Part shown: positions 44,330-53,491 of the stretch, one piece after another
Layout of the letters: each line of letters opens with the position of its first letter
Position numbering within the stretch: the stretch's first letter is position 1
Source: Marinomonas vulgaris
GTDB lineage: Bacteria; Pseudomonadota; Gammaproteobacteria; Pseudomonadales; Marinomonadaceae
Direction of reading: 5' to 3'
NCBI RefSeq assembly: GCF_018145875.1
Contig: NZ_JAGSSV010000007.1
Location: forward strand, 62,001 to 126,000
DNA length: 64,000 bases
Program-made: the position numbers and the translations under genes
The notes under the pieces: generated by a model
What the model saw: only the letters and a program-made list of their open reading frames with translations
Told to the model about the DNA's origin: nothing
Database searches by the model: none

Positions 44330-45064
44330 ATGAAAATGACGCGTATAGCAGAATGTTTATTATCCCATCGTTTTGTTGGTGCAGCTTTTGGTGCGCTTTT
44401 ATTCAGCTCTATAAGTTTTGCGGAAGCGCCCTCGACTACCATTATCGGTAGTGCTTACAGCCAAGAAACCGGCGAGCTTTTGTATCGCGAAACTCACACA
44501 CCTTTGGCTAATAAAACTTACAAGGTTGAATATTCAGAGCCTAACGGGCAGGTATTCGCTGAGAAAACATTGGATTTTTCTGAGTCAGATATTACTCCGA
44601 GCTTTGTACAACGCAATGACCGTAACGGCGAGCGTATCGAAGTGAGCCAGCGAGTCGGCAATTTGAATGTGGTGTACCAAGAAAACAGCGCCGCCAAAGA
44701 AGAAAAGAAAGCCATTAAACGCGAACAAGGCATGGTGGTCGATGCGGGCTTTGATGCTTTCGTGAAGCAATATTGGTCACCGCTTATGTCGGGCAAATCC
44801 TTGGATGTGGAATATTTAGTGCCGAGTAAGCAAACCACCTTTGGATTCCGTTTTAGCCGCGCCACCTGTTTAGAAGGCACTCCAGCGGGCGCTCAATGCT
44901 TTTCTTTGGCGCCAATTTCTTGGTTGGTAAAAATGGCGGTAGATCCTATTGTGGTTGCTTACGACCCAGTGAATAAAGCTTTATTACGCTTTACCGGACG
45001 CGCCAATATATGCGACGTCAATGGTAAATATGAAAACGTTGATATTCAATATCGTCACCTCTGA
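44330..45064 (+). CDS. Exported protein of the ECF/ChrR cluster, unknown function
   Basis: A 244-residue protein with a signal peptide ending SISFAEAP. ATG 44330 has AAGGA 4-5 bases upstream; earlier codons overlap the DUF2878 gene. The mature part is rich in beta strands, with TYKVEYSEPNGQVFAEKTLDF and two cysteines in ATCLEGTPAGAQC that may form a disulfide. I do not recognise a family. Its location between DUF2878 and DUF3833 suggests a periplasmic role in lipid repair, transfer or damage sensing, but this is context only. Confidence 0.72.
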   Translation: MKMTRIAECLLSHRFVGAAFGALLFSSISFAEAPSTTIIGSAYSQETGELLYRETHTPLANKTYKVEYSEPNGQVFAEKTLDFSESDITPSFVQRNDRNGERIEVSQRVGNLNVVYQENSAAKEEKKAIKREQGMVVDAGFDAFVKQYWSPLMSGKSLDVEYLVPSKQTTFGFRFSRATCLEGTPAGAQCFSLAPISWLVKMAVDPIVVAYDPVNKALLRFTGRANICDVNGKYENVDIQYRHL

Positions 45065-45104
45065 TTTGATGAATCTAGACAGCGTACTTTTTAGGAGAAA
45101 TGAC

Positions 45105-45653
45105 ATGCGCTCTTTCTGGCACTCTAGCGTTACCAAAATTAGCACCCTGATATGCTTGATATTTTTGACTGCCTGCTCGACACCGGATGTGTCTATGTAC
45201 GCGAAAAATGAACCAAAATTTGACTTGGAATCGTTTTTTTCAGGTCCATTATCGGCTCATGGTATTTTGAAAAACCGTAGCGGCGAAGTGATTCGATACT
45301 TTAACGCCACGTTAGAAGGCAGCTGGGAAGAGGGTGTTGGCACCTTGGCGGAAGTGTTTGTGTTTGACGATGGCGAAGTGCAAAACAGAACCTGGACCAT
45401 GACGCCTAACAACAAAGGCACCTACACAGCAACGGCCAACGATGTTGTCGGTTCGGGTGAAGTGAATATCTCGGGCAATGCCTTATTCATGAACTACGTG
45501 TTACAAGTACCCTACGATGGCGATGTAATCGAAGTCAATGTGGACGACCGCATGTACATGGTGAAAGACGGCGTTGTGATGAATGAGTCTGTGATGACCA
45601 AGTTTGGCTTTGAGGTGGGTTATTTATCCATAGTGATTCAAAAAAATCCGTAA
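45105..45653 (+). CDS. DUF3833 lipoprotein
   Basis: A 182-residue lipoprotein with lipobox LTA-C (about residue 24). The mature part has the DUF3833 features: FDLESFFSGPLSAHGILKNRSGEVIRYF, a central TWTMTPNNKGTYTATANDVVGSG, and a C-terminal DDRMYMVKDGVVMNESVMTKFGF. TAGGAGA sets ATG 45105. DUF3833 commonly ends ChrR-type clusters; the function is unknown. A terminator follows about 70 bases downstream. Confidence 0.87.
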   Translation: MRSFWHSSVTKISTLICLIFLTACSTPDVSMYAKNEPKFDLESFFSGPLSAHGILKNRSGEVIRYFNATLEGSWEEGVGTLAEVFVFDDGEVQNRTWTMTPNNKGTYTATANDVVGSGEVNISGNALFMNYVLQVPYDGDVIEVNVDDRMYMVKDGVVMNESVMTKFGFEVGYLSIVIQKNP

Positions 45654-45723
45654 AATAAATAAGGTTTTTTCCTTCATATTTTATGCACAAATCAAACATG
45701 CTCAGATTTTCTGTGGTATATAT

Positions 45724-45751
45724 AAAAGATCGCTTTTTAGCGGTCTTTTTT
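45724..45751 (+). terminator. Terminator of the ECF/ChrR lipid cluster
   Basis: AAAAGATCGC and GCGGTCTTTT form a 10-bp stem (one G-T pair) with a TTTTTA loop, followed by TTTGTTTTTT. It closes the plus-strand cluster. Confidence 0.85.
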
Positions 45752-45803
45752 GTTTTTTGCTGTTCTGATTTCATTGTAACTTTTCAAGGAGGGGCATTTT
45801 TTT

Positions 45804-47399
45804 ATGGTAAAAATGGTGTCATCTCGTTTGCAGGGCAGAAAGAAAACCCTGTTGCTGTGTGCTTTTTTCTCCTTGGTGAGCAGTATTATGGTATTTGCAT
45901 CGAGCCTTTATTGGTATCTGTTGGATGACCTTGAGCAGCGCACAGACACAGCGCAACAGGTGTTAGACAATCAGATGCAGAATATCTTTGTGGAGTTAAA
46001 AGAGGTTGCTGATCAAGCAACTTTTTTTTGCGAAAAAGACGATGTAAAACGGTTACAGAAAACGACTTTTTATTCGCCCATTTTTAAAGAATATGGCCTA
46101 TTTGATCACGATTATAAGCTCTTTTGCTCCAATATAGGGCCGATTGATATTACCCTGTACAGTACCGTGATTGAGCGCTTAAAAAGCAGTCAAGACAGGA
46201 AAACGGTTTCTTTAAGTCAATCTAACACCTTAAGCGAGTCAACCTTCTTTGCCTTTTATCAGCGTGAGGATGGACTGGGTGTAAACGGGTTAGCGCCACC
46301 GCGCAGCTTCTCTTTGTTTATCGATCAAATATTGCGACCAGATTATCATTACCTATTGACCATTGGGAAAAACACCATCGATTCCCGTCGTGATGCTCAT
46401 CAGCATTCTGCCAGTCATAGCGCTGCTGTAGGCGTTTTAGCACATAGATCTGTGACCTTGGACGATTGGTCGTTAACGTTGAAAGTATTTCTGCCAACAG
46501 CCTTGTACTGGCAATATTGCTTGTTGTTGCTGCCTTTTGCCATCGTCAGTTGGTTGATACTGTTAGTGGCGTTTTACAGCGCCACTCTGTTATGGCATCA
46601 CTATCAGCATTCTTTGCATCACTGTATAAAGCGTGCCATTAAGCGCAATGAAATGCAGGTGCATTACCAGCCTATTGTGTCGCTACAAAGAGACAAGCCC
46701 CATGAATTGGAAGCCTTGATCCGGTGGCATTCGGAGCGTCATGGTCAAGTCTCGCCCTTGATAATTGTTGATACCGCCAATCGATTGGGGTTAATGGAAG
46801 AGCTCACCTGGATGGTGATTCGACAAGTGGGCAATTTTTACCGGGACAACCACACTGTACTCAAAGACATTAAAACAGCGGTTAACGTGGATAGGTTTAG
46901 TTTACTAAAAGATAGTTTTACACCTATGTTAGCCGAGTTGCTTAACCAATATCCTGAACTAACCGGACGGTTGGGTTTAGAGGTGACGGAAACCAGTGCG
47001 CTGAACGATGATGAGTTGCCACTGATGGTCAGCCGATTTGAGCATCTTAAAAAAATTGGTGTAAGCCTGTCGGTGGATGATTTCGGTACAGGCTATTCTG
47101 GCTTAGATTTTTTGCGCCGATTCCCTTACGACACCTTAAAACTGGATCAGGTTTTTATCGCCAGTTTAAAAGACGATCACTTTTCGCGGCAGATCCTTAC
47201 CTCGGTCACCAAGTTAGCAAAAGAGCTGGGCATGGAACTGATTGCAGAAGGGGTAGAGCGCCAGGATCAGTTAGAAGCGGTACAGATGTTGGGGGTTGAT
47301 AGGGTTCAAGGCTATTTTTTCAGCCGGCCACTTCCCAAGGAACAAGTAGTTGCCTGGTTGCTAGACAACACACCGGCCAACACTCCTGTATGCCGTTAA
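45804..47399 (+). CDS. CSS-motif EAL phosphodiesterase (PdeC-like)
   Basis: A 531-residue inner membrane phosphodiesterase. Membrane segments at about 14-38 and 233-257 flank a periplasmic CSS-type domain with Cys76 and Cys108 (FCSN, a variant of the CSS motif). In the E. coli relatives these cysteines form a redox-controlled disulfide that governs activity. The EAL domain is complete: ELEALIRW, VNVD, EVTETSAL, DDFGTGYSGLDFL and EGVE. A strong AAGGAGGGG ribosome site lies 11 bases before the ATG. It follows the ECF/ChrR cluster but has its own transcript. Confidence 0.9.
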   Translation: MVKMVSSRLQGRKKTLLLCAFFSLVSSIMVFASSLYWYLLDDLEQRTDTAQQVLDNQMQNIFVELKEVADQATFFCEKDDVKRLQKTTFYSPIFKEYGLFDHDYKLFCSNIGPIDITLYSTVIERLKSSQDRKTVSLSQSNTLSESTFFAFYQREDGLGVNGLAPPRSFSLFIDQILRPDYHYLLTIGKNTIDSRRDAHQHSASHSAAVGVLAHRSVTLDDWSLTLKVFLPTALYWQYCLLLLPFAIVSWLILLVAFYSATLLWHHYQHSLHHCIKRAIKRNEMQVHYQPIVSLQRDKPHELEALIRWHSERHGQVSPLIIVDTANRLGLMEELTWMVIRQVGNFYRDNHTVLKDIKTAVNVDRFSLLKDSFTPMLAELLNQYPELTGRLGLEVTETSALNDDELPLMVSRFEHLKKIGVSLSVDDFGTGYSGLDFLRRFPYDTLKLDQVFIASLKDDHFSRQILTSVTKLAKELGMELIAEGVERQDQLEAVQMLGVDRVQGYFFSRPLPKEQVVAWLLDNTPANTPVCR

Positions 47400-47480
47400 C
47401 CGACCGCCAGGCAGGATTGTATTCTGTGCGGGCTTCTCTTACTCTCTATCGCTTCATCTTTAGGCTCAAGGTTTTAGGTT

Positions 47481-47831
47481 ATGGCAACGCTGGTTTTTCG
47501 ACTGAAATACGTTCCCGAAGAAGAAGCAGACGACATTCGTCAGCTGCTATTCGATAACGATATCGCCTTTTATGAAACCAGTGCGGGGCGGTGGCAGATT
47601 TCAATGGCGGGTTTGTGGGTGAAAGACAAAGAACAAGCCACAAAGGCCATTGCACTAATTCGTGAAGACCAGCACAAACGCGCTCAAACCATGCGGCCGA
47701 TTAGCTTAGGGCAATGGGTTTTAGGGTATTTGCAGCACGCAAAAGAGAATCCCGCCGAAGCGTTTTTTACGCTGATCGCCGTGATTCTTATATTAGGATT
47801 GTCGATCCTTCCTTTCACCTTATGGTTGTGA
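47481..47831 (+). CDS. DUF6164 family small membrane protein
   Basis: A 116-residue protein. Residues 1-70 form a small DUF2007-like alpha/beta domain (FRLKYVPEEEADDIRQLLFDNDIAFYETSAGRWQIS), and the C-terminus has one membrane segment (about 92-114). It matches DUF6164, unknown function, widespread in gammaproteobacteria. Its stop is adjacent to the start region of rlmF, so the two may be cotranscribed. Confidence 0.82.
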   Translation: MATLVFRLKYVPEEEADDIRQLLFDNDIAFYETSAGRWQISMAGLWVKDKEQATKAIALIREDQHKRAQTMRPISLGQWVLGYLQHAKENPAEAFFTLIAVILILGLSILPFTLWL

Positions 47832-47918
47832 GTGTCCTATATAACGAATGGTCGCGAGTTTTCGTATCGGGTTGACTTGGGAATTCAGTTATACTTTGGG
47901 TTTGATTTTTACAATGGC

Positions 47919-48905
47919 ATGAACGTGGTCTCAAAAAGCAAGAACATCAAGGGCAAACGCTCGAACAAGTTAGAACTGCATCCTCGTAATCCCCATCGGG
48001 CGCGCTACGATTTTGGTTTATTGGCGGATTCTTGCCCAGAACTGTCCAGCGTTATTCAGTTGAATCAACAGGGTAATGCGTCGGTGGATTTTGCTGATCC
48101 TAACGCGGTAAAAATCCTCAATCGTGCTTTATTGAATCATTTTTATGGAGTGGCATTTTGGGATATCCCAGCGGGTTATTTGTGCCCTCCTATCCCGGGC
48201 CGGGCCGATTACGTACATTATTTGGCGGATCTACTGGCTGACAGCAATCATGGAATTATCCCCCGCGGTAAGGGCGTTAAGGTGCTCGACATTGGTGTGG
48301 GGGCAAACTGTGTGTACCCGATTATCGGCCATCAAGAGTACGGTTGGCAGTTTGTCGGGTCGGATGTTAATCCTGTCGCAGTGGCGACGTGCGACGCTAT
48401 AGTGGCGTCTAATCCTTGCCTGAAAGGTGCTATCAGTGCACGTTTGCAAACGCAGCCGGCCAAATTATTCGAAGGGATTTGGAAAGAGAAGGATCGTTTT
48501 GATTTAACTCTGTGCAACCCACCGTTTCACACCAGCGAATCGGCCATGTTGGGCGAATCACAGCGCAAATGGCGAGGTGTAAAAGGCAAAACAGCTACCT
48601 CTAAGCCATTATTGAATTTTGGCGGAAAAGCGGCTGAGTTATGGTGCGAAGGCGGCGAAGCGGGTTTTGTATCGAGGATGATCAAAGAGAGCGCTCATTA
48701 CGGCGATCATTGCTTTTGGTTCACCTCGCTCATTGCCAGACAAAGTAATTTAGAGGCGATATACCGCGCTTTAAAAGCAGCGGGTGCTCGTCAAGTTAAA
48801 ACCATTAATATGGCTCAAGGGCAAAAAATCAGCCGTTTTGTGGCGTGGAGTTTCCTTGCTGATGACCAAATGGATTACTGGAAAGACACCTATTGGGCTC
48901 ATTAA
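47919..48905 (+). CDS. rlmF: 23S rRNA (adenine-1618-N6) methyltransferase
   Basis: A 328-residue SAM-dependent methylase that modifies A1618 of 23S rRNA. Features are KLELHPRNPHRARYDF at the start, the SAM motif VKVLDIGVGANCVYP and the amino-methylase motif NPPFH. The frame is open from 47832, but ATG 47919 gives the usual length (E. coli RlmF is about 308 residues) and the usual basic N-terminus; neither start has a strong ribosome site. It is a housekeeping gene, not linked to its signalling neighbours. Confidence 0.9.
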   Translation: MNVVSKSKNIKGKRSNKLELHPRNPHRARYDFGLLADSCPELSSVIQLNQQGNASVDFADPNAVKILNRALLNHFYGVAFWDIPAGYLCPPIPGRADYVHYLADLLADSNHGIIPRGKGVKVLDIGVGANCVYPIIGHQEYGWQFVGSDVNPVAVATCDAIVASNPCLKGAISARLQTQPAKLFEGIWKEKDRFDLTLCNPPFHTSESAMLGESQRKWRGVKGKTATSKPLLNFGGKAAELWCEGGEAGFVSRMIKESAHYGDHCFWFTSLIARQSNLEAIYRALKAAGARQVKTINMAQGQKISRFVAWSFLADDQMDYWKDTYWAH

Positions 48906-49048
48906 TGCCAGTTAGTCGATAGTCGGTTTACAGAGCAACACAGTGTAAGCATGGTATAAAAGACACTTAGGCCCTATTATTCTGGATTAGATAGCTTGCA
49001 ACTTTATAACCAACGCGGCTACAGCATTGCCATTTAAGAGGTATTAGC

Positions 49049-51358
49049 GTGTTAAAAAGCTTTCGGGCACGACTCATTTTGTTCATTTTATTGCTGCTGG
49101 CTTTAGCTCAGTTTGGCACGGCGTTGGCAGTCTTGTCTTCGCTAAAAGAAGCGAACTATAAGCAAGGTGTTCAGTCGATAAATGTGTCCCGTAATGTATT
49201 TGATTTATTCTTAGAAAGTCGGGCTGAGCAGCTTACTAAAGGGGTGGAGATTCTGGCCTCGGACTTTGGTTTCAAGCAAGCGGTCGCGACACGAGAAACC
49301 AGCACCATCGGCTCGGTGTTGCAAAATCATGGTGCGCGTATTAGTGCTGATATTTCTTTGTTGGTATCGCCCAATGGTGCGCTTATTACTGCGACTCAAG
49401 ATGTAGGCGAAAACCCTACCATTGCACAGCTGGTGATGGCGGCTCGTCGATCTGGCGGTTCTTCCATTAGCACCATGATTGCCTTTGAAGGCACGTCTTA
49501 TCAATTGGTGTTGGTGCCGATTAAAGCGCCAAATGTGATTGCTTGGATCGGCATGGCATTTCAGCTTGATCAAGCATTAGCCGAACAAATAAAAGCGGTG
49601 ACAGGGTTAGACATCAGTTTTGTGAACGAAAACGACCCTTTGCACCTGATGTCAGGTGGTTCTACCTTGCCACCGCAAGAAAAGGTGCAAATATTTAAGC
49701 GTATTGGCAATGTGGAAGCCATTCTCCAATATCCAGCGTTTTCAGCCGACGAAAAATACTTGTCCCTAGGAGTGGATATTGGCGTGCCCGAGCAATGGGG
49801 CATTATACATTTGCCTTATGGCCCTTGGCTGCAAAGCTACAACAATACCCGTAATCAGTTGGTGTGGATTTTTACCGGTGCACTGGCTTTGGCCCTGTTA
49901 TTTGGTATTGCCTTAGCGCGCAACATGACACAGCCAATCCAAACTCTAGTGGAATACGCTCGACAAATCGGCATGGGCGGCAATAAAAGTCGCTGTGATG
50001 CACCTCATATTGAGGGAGAGTTTGGCGTCTTGTCTAACACCATGGAAACCATGCAAGAATCGATAGTGTGTCGTGAAGAATTGCTTACCCATCGAGCGTC
50101 TCATGATCAGCTAACGGGATTGTTTAATCAAAGCGCGGTGGAATCTTATCTCGCAGAGGCGTTATCTAAAACCCAAGGTGGTTTGATGTTGGTGAATTTG
50201 CGACATTTTAAGCGCACCAATAACATGCTGGGCTTTGATGTGGGTAACGTCTTATTGTCCAAAGTGGCTCTGCGACTGCAAAATTGGGGCGACGACGTGA
50301 CCATGCTAGCGCGTTTAAGCGGCGATAAATTTTTATTTGTTTTCGAACGGCCAGTTCAGCAAGCCGATTGCGAAAGTTTAAAGCAATGTTTTGCGCAAGA
50401 ATTTGATATCTCGGCGGATTCCAGTATTCGAATAGAGATTAGCATCGCTGTTTTGCCTTTTGAGCATGCGACACAGGATGTGAACAGTGCCATGCGCCGT
50501 CTTGAAATCGTGGCCGATAAAGCCCGTGAAGACAAAAACTTGTGCGTGTTTTACGAAGAAGGGCAAGACGAAAACCATCGTCGACAATTGACCATTATTC
50601 GTGATCTGCCCACCGCGCTTGATAACGATGAACTGTTTGTCGTGTACCAGCCAAAGGTGTGTTTGGTATCGGATAGCTGTCATGAGTCGGAAGCCTTGAT
50701 TCGTTGGATTCACCCCGAGCTTGGGTTCATCCCTCCGGATGAGTTTATTGCCCTGCTAGAACACGCTGGGAGCATTCAAATACTCACCAAATGGGTTCTT
50801 AATAAAGTGTTGTCACAGCTGAGTGTATGGTGGCAACAAGGTGACGAAATGCGCGTGGCGGTGAATTTATCCGCGCATGATTTGCTCGATGACATGCTTC
50901 CCACCATGGTGGCAGAAGCCTTAGCGGCGAATCAATTACCTGCGTCGGCCTTGGCGTTAGAAGTAACAGAAAGCGCGGTAATGAAAGATCGAGAGAAAGT
51001 CATCGCCGTGCTGGATGCGTTACAAGATATGGGTGTTCATCTCGCCATTGATGATTTTGGAACCGGACAGTCTTCATTAGCGTATCTACGTGAGTTGCCA
51101 GTGAACGAGGTGAAAATCGACCGTGCGTTTATTCAATTCATCGACACGAATCAAAAAGATGAATTTATCACTACGGCGACAATCGATTTATCCCATAGTT
51201 TGGGTTTTAGTGTGACCGCAGAAGGGGCTGAAAATGCCGAGGCTGTGGCGTTATTAACACAGCGTCGCTGTGATAAAGTACAAGGTTACTTTTTTTCTAA
51301 ACCTTTGGTAGCGAACGAGTTTTTTTCATGGCGCAAAGCCTTTAATTCAGATAAATAA
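49049..51358 (+). CDS. Membrane GGDEF-EAL protein, phosphodiesterase type
   Basis: A 769-residue protein. Membrane segments at about 9-30 and 271-293 flank a periplasmic Cache-like domain; HAMP follows. The GGDEF box is degenerate, S424-GDKF, with Lys replacing the key Glu, so cyclase activity is unlikely. The EAL domain (E548-A-L, DDFGTGQSSLAYL, EGAE) retains the metal and catalytic residues except for the last motif, where EGVE is EGAE. It starts with GTG after AGAGGT. Probably a c-di-GMP phosphodiesterase regulated by GTP or by a periplasmic signal. Confidence 0.88.
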   Translation: MLKSFRARLILFILLLLALAQFGTALAVLSSLKEANYKQGVQSINVSRNVFDLFLESRAEQLTKGVEILASDFGFKQAVATRETSTIGSVLQNHGARISADISLLVSPNGALITATQDVGENPTIAQLVMAARRSGGSSISTMIAFEGTSYQLVLVPIKAPNVIAWIGMAFQLDQALAEQIKAVTGLDISFVNENDPLHLMSGGSTLPPQEKVQIFKRIGNVEAILQYPAFSADEKYLSLGVDIGVPEQWGIIHLPYGPWLQSYNNTRNQLVWIFTGALALALLFGIALARNMTQPIQTLVEYARQIGMGGNKSRCDAPHIEGEFGVLSNTMETMQESIVCREELLTHRASHDQLTGLFNQSAVESYLAEALSKTQGGLMLVNLRHFKRTNNMLGFDVGNVLLSKVALRLQNWGDDVTMLARLSGDKFLFVFERPVQQADCESLKQCFAQEFDISADSSIRIEISIAVLPFEHATQDVNSAMRRLEIVADKAREDKNLCVFYEEGQDENHRRQLTIIRDLPTALDNDELFVVYQPKVCLVSDSCHESEALIRWIHPELGFIPPDEFIALLEHAGSIQILTKWVLNKVLSQLSVWWQQGDEMRVAVNLSAHDLLDDMLPTMVAEALAANQLPASALALEVTESAVMKDREKVIAVLDALQDMGVHLAIDDFGTGQSSLAYLRELPVNEVKIDRAFIQFIDTNQKDEFITTATIDLSHSLGFSVTAEGAENAEAVALLTQRRCDKVQGYFFSKPLVANEFFSWRKAFNSDK

Positions 51359-51421
51359 TCTCTGATTACGGTATTTTATGGCACGTAACAAAGAAGTGAA
51401 TAACGTGAGGTATGTTGCACA

Positions 51422-52138
51422 ATGCTGTTATTGATACGAGTCACATTGCTGGTGGTGTTTATTGTGGTGGGAACTCTGCTTGGTATTGTTTTTTGTTTGC
51501 TGACATTAAAGTCTAAAAACCGCGTTTATCACCTTGCCAATGTGCTTTCCAGTTCAGCCCCTCTGTTTGGTTTAAGCGTTGAGGTGCGACAGTCTGACGC
51601 GGCTAGTACTGTGCCTCAAGCCGTGTATGTGGGTAATCACCAAAACAACTACGACTTGTTTACATTGGCGGCCATGGTACCCAAAGGCGTGGTGACAGTG
51701 GGCAAAAAAAGCCTCCGATGGGTGCCTTTCTTTGGGATTCTGTACTGGGTAAGCGGCAACATTTTGATCAACCGTGATAACCGCAAACAAGCGATTGCCA
51801 CCATAGATCAAGTGGTGGCGAGCATGAAAAAAACCGGCTTATCGATTCTGATGTTTCCAGAAGGCACCCGCAGTCGTGGTCGTGGCTGGTTGCCGTTTAA
51901 GCGCGGGGCGTTTTACGCGGCGATTCAAGCGGGCGTGCCGATCGTGCCGATTGTGTGCAGCGACACTCATCGTCAAGTGAAATTGAATCGTTGGAACAAT
52001 GGACGAGTGATTGTCGAAACACTGGATCCAATTGAAACACAGGGTCTAAATGTCGAAGATGTTGGCGATTTACTGGCCTTATGTGAAAGCCGCATGCATG
52101 AGACTAAACTGCGTTTAGACGCTGAGCTAGCTCGTTAG
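51422..52138 (+). CDS. plsC: 1-acylglycerol-3-phosphate acyltransferase
   Basis: A 238-residue membrane enzyme making phosphatidic acid. An N-terminal membrane segment (about 3-25) is followed by the HX4D motif NHQNNYD, the substrate motif MFPEGTRSRGRG and the motif VPIVPIVC. The length matches E. coli PlsC. It is convergent with the GTPase gene, whose stop lies 6 bases away, and shares no obvious operon. Confidence 0.92.
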   Translation: MLLLIRVTLLVVFIVVGTLLGIVFCLLTLKSKNRVYHLANVLSSSAPLFGLSVEVRQSDAASTVPQAVYVGNHQNNYDLFTLAAMVPKGVVTVGKKSLRWVPFFGILYWVSGNILINRDNRKQAIATIDQVVASMKKTGLSILMFPEGTRSRGRGWLPFKRGAFYAAIQAGVPIVPIVCSDTHRQVKLNRWNNGRVIVETLDPIETQGLNVEDVGDLLALCESRMHETKLRLDAELAR

Positions 52139-52144
52139 ATCTGT

Positions 52145-53488
52145 CTAAATCTGAGCCTCTAAAATAGCCTGTATGGCCCGCTTAGTTGGGTGATGCTCGG
52201 GTAAGCTAGCCGATGCCCATTCTGGGTGTTGCTGAGCTTGTTTCCAATGCGGTTTTAACGGCGTAATCAAGGCTTCGTTGGTTGATTTATCGGCTATCTG
52301 ATAAGCTTCTTGGGAGGCGTGACCGCGCTGATGAAGGTGTTGAACCAGGCTCAATCCTCGCAAACACAATAAGGTCAGCGTTGCTTGCTCAAGACACAAA
52401 TAATGGTGCTTGGTGAGTTTGCTTTTTAAGGTGTCTTTGTAGCGCAGCCCTGTTTTCCACGTGGCACCGAGCACCGCGCCAATGGTTGTGGCAGTGCCTA
52501 GGGTTAATCCTGCCGACATCACATCGATACCCGCACCAATAGCCGCGCCTTTTAAGGCACTGGTGCCCGTTTCTATGCCCCATTCTTTGAGTGTGTCGGC
52601 GTCAAAAATGTCCTGTTGCCAGCGCGCATTTTGAATGGACAGAGGCGAATTGATCACGTCCCCCTGTTGAAACTCGTACAACCTCAATAAGTTAGTGATG
52701 TATTGACCTTCCAAATCCCGAACCTTGTCTTCAAACAGCAAAGATTCTGTATCGCTAGGCGGATAATGGCGGCATTCTGTGCGAGTGCTGGCGGCTTTGA
52801 TGAGTAAGTCGGCCAGTTGTTGATTGGCCAAGGTTCGGCGCAACGTGGCGGCTTCTTCCCGAGATTGAATAAGCTGTGTTAAGGTATCGTATTGGTCGGG
52901 CATCAGGCTTTGAATGCTCTGATACAGGCGTTTTTCATCTTCAAAATAAAACGCCACGGTATCGTATTTGATTAAGGCATGCAGGTGACGTTCGGCCAAT
53001 ACCTGACGCCAAGCTTCCCAATGTGCGCTGGTGGTGGCGCTGAAATTCAGTACTGGAATAATCGGCTTGCTGGCGCTGGCAAGAATCGCTAATTCGTCCA
53101 AATATTTGCCCAGTGGCGCTTGGCGCACGTCAATCACATACAAAATAATGTCAGCTTGACTAAGCTGTTTGAGAATTTTTGCTTCTTGTTCGAACTCGTC
53201 TTGCGCGAAGTCGCTGTTGCAAAATGGAGCAAGCCAGTCGGCACCTTGATATCGAGCAAAATCATCGCTTTGGCGAATTTCCCACAAACCAAGGGAGTCT
53301 TCAAATCCTGGCGTGTCGGTTAAGGTAATAACAGGTTTACCATCGAGCTGAATGTTTACGCTTTCCACATGACGAGTGGTGCCGGCCCTGTTATTAACGT
53401 CGCCAAAATCGTGGCGGCGCAGCAGGGTGCGAATCAGCGACGTTTTTCCGGTGTTGGCGTGACCCACCACTAAAAGCGATATCGACAC
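52145..53488 (-). CDS. DUF3482 GTPase with glycine-zipper region
   Basis: A 447-residue protein with an Era/TrmE-like G domain: G1 GHANTGKTS (9-17), G2 region around RAGTTRHVE and G3 DTPGFED. The G4 NKxD motif is not visible; the corresponding strand reads VPVLNFSATT. After about residue 280 a glycine-rich segment (GAAIGAGIDVMSAGLTLGTATTIGAVLG region, about 315-345) resembles a membrane-inserting glycine zipper. It fits DUF3482, which is nearly always paired with a DUF2868 membrane protein, as here, 3 bases downstream of it. Function unknown; membrane trafficking or stress control are guesses. Confidence 0.87.
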   Translation of the reverse strand: MSISLLVVGHANTGKTSLIRTLLRRHDFGDVNNRAGTTRHVESVNIQLDGKPVITLTDTPGFEDSLGLWEIRQSDDFARYQGADWLAPFCNSDFAQDEFEQEAKILKQLSQADIILYVIDVRQAPLGKYLDELAILASASKPIIPVLNFSATTSAHWEAWRQVLAERHLHALIKYDTVAFYFEDEKRLYQSIQSLMPDQYDTLTQLIQSREEAATLRRTLANQQLADLLIKAASTRTECRHYPPSDTESLLFEDKVRDLEGQYITNLLRLYEFQQGDVINSPLSIQNARWQQDIFDADTLKEWGIETGTSALKGAAIGAGIDVMSAGLTLGTATTIGAVLGATWKTGLRYKDTLKSKLTKHHYLCLEQATLTLLCLRGLSLVQHLHQRGHASQEAYQIADKSTNEALITPLKPHWKQAQQHPEWASASLPEHHPTKRAIQAILEAQI

Positions 53489-53491
53489 ACA

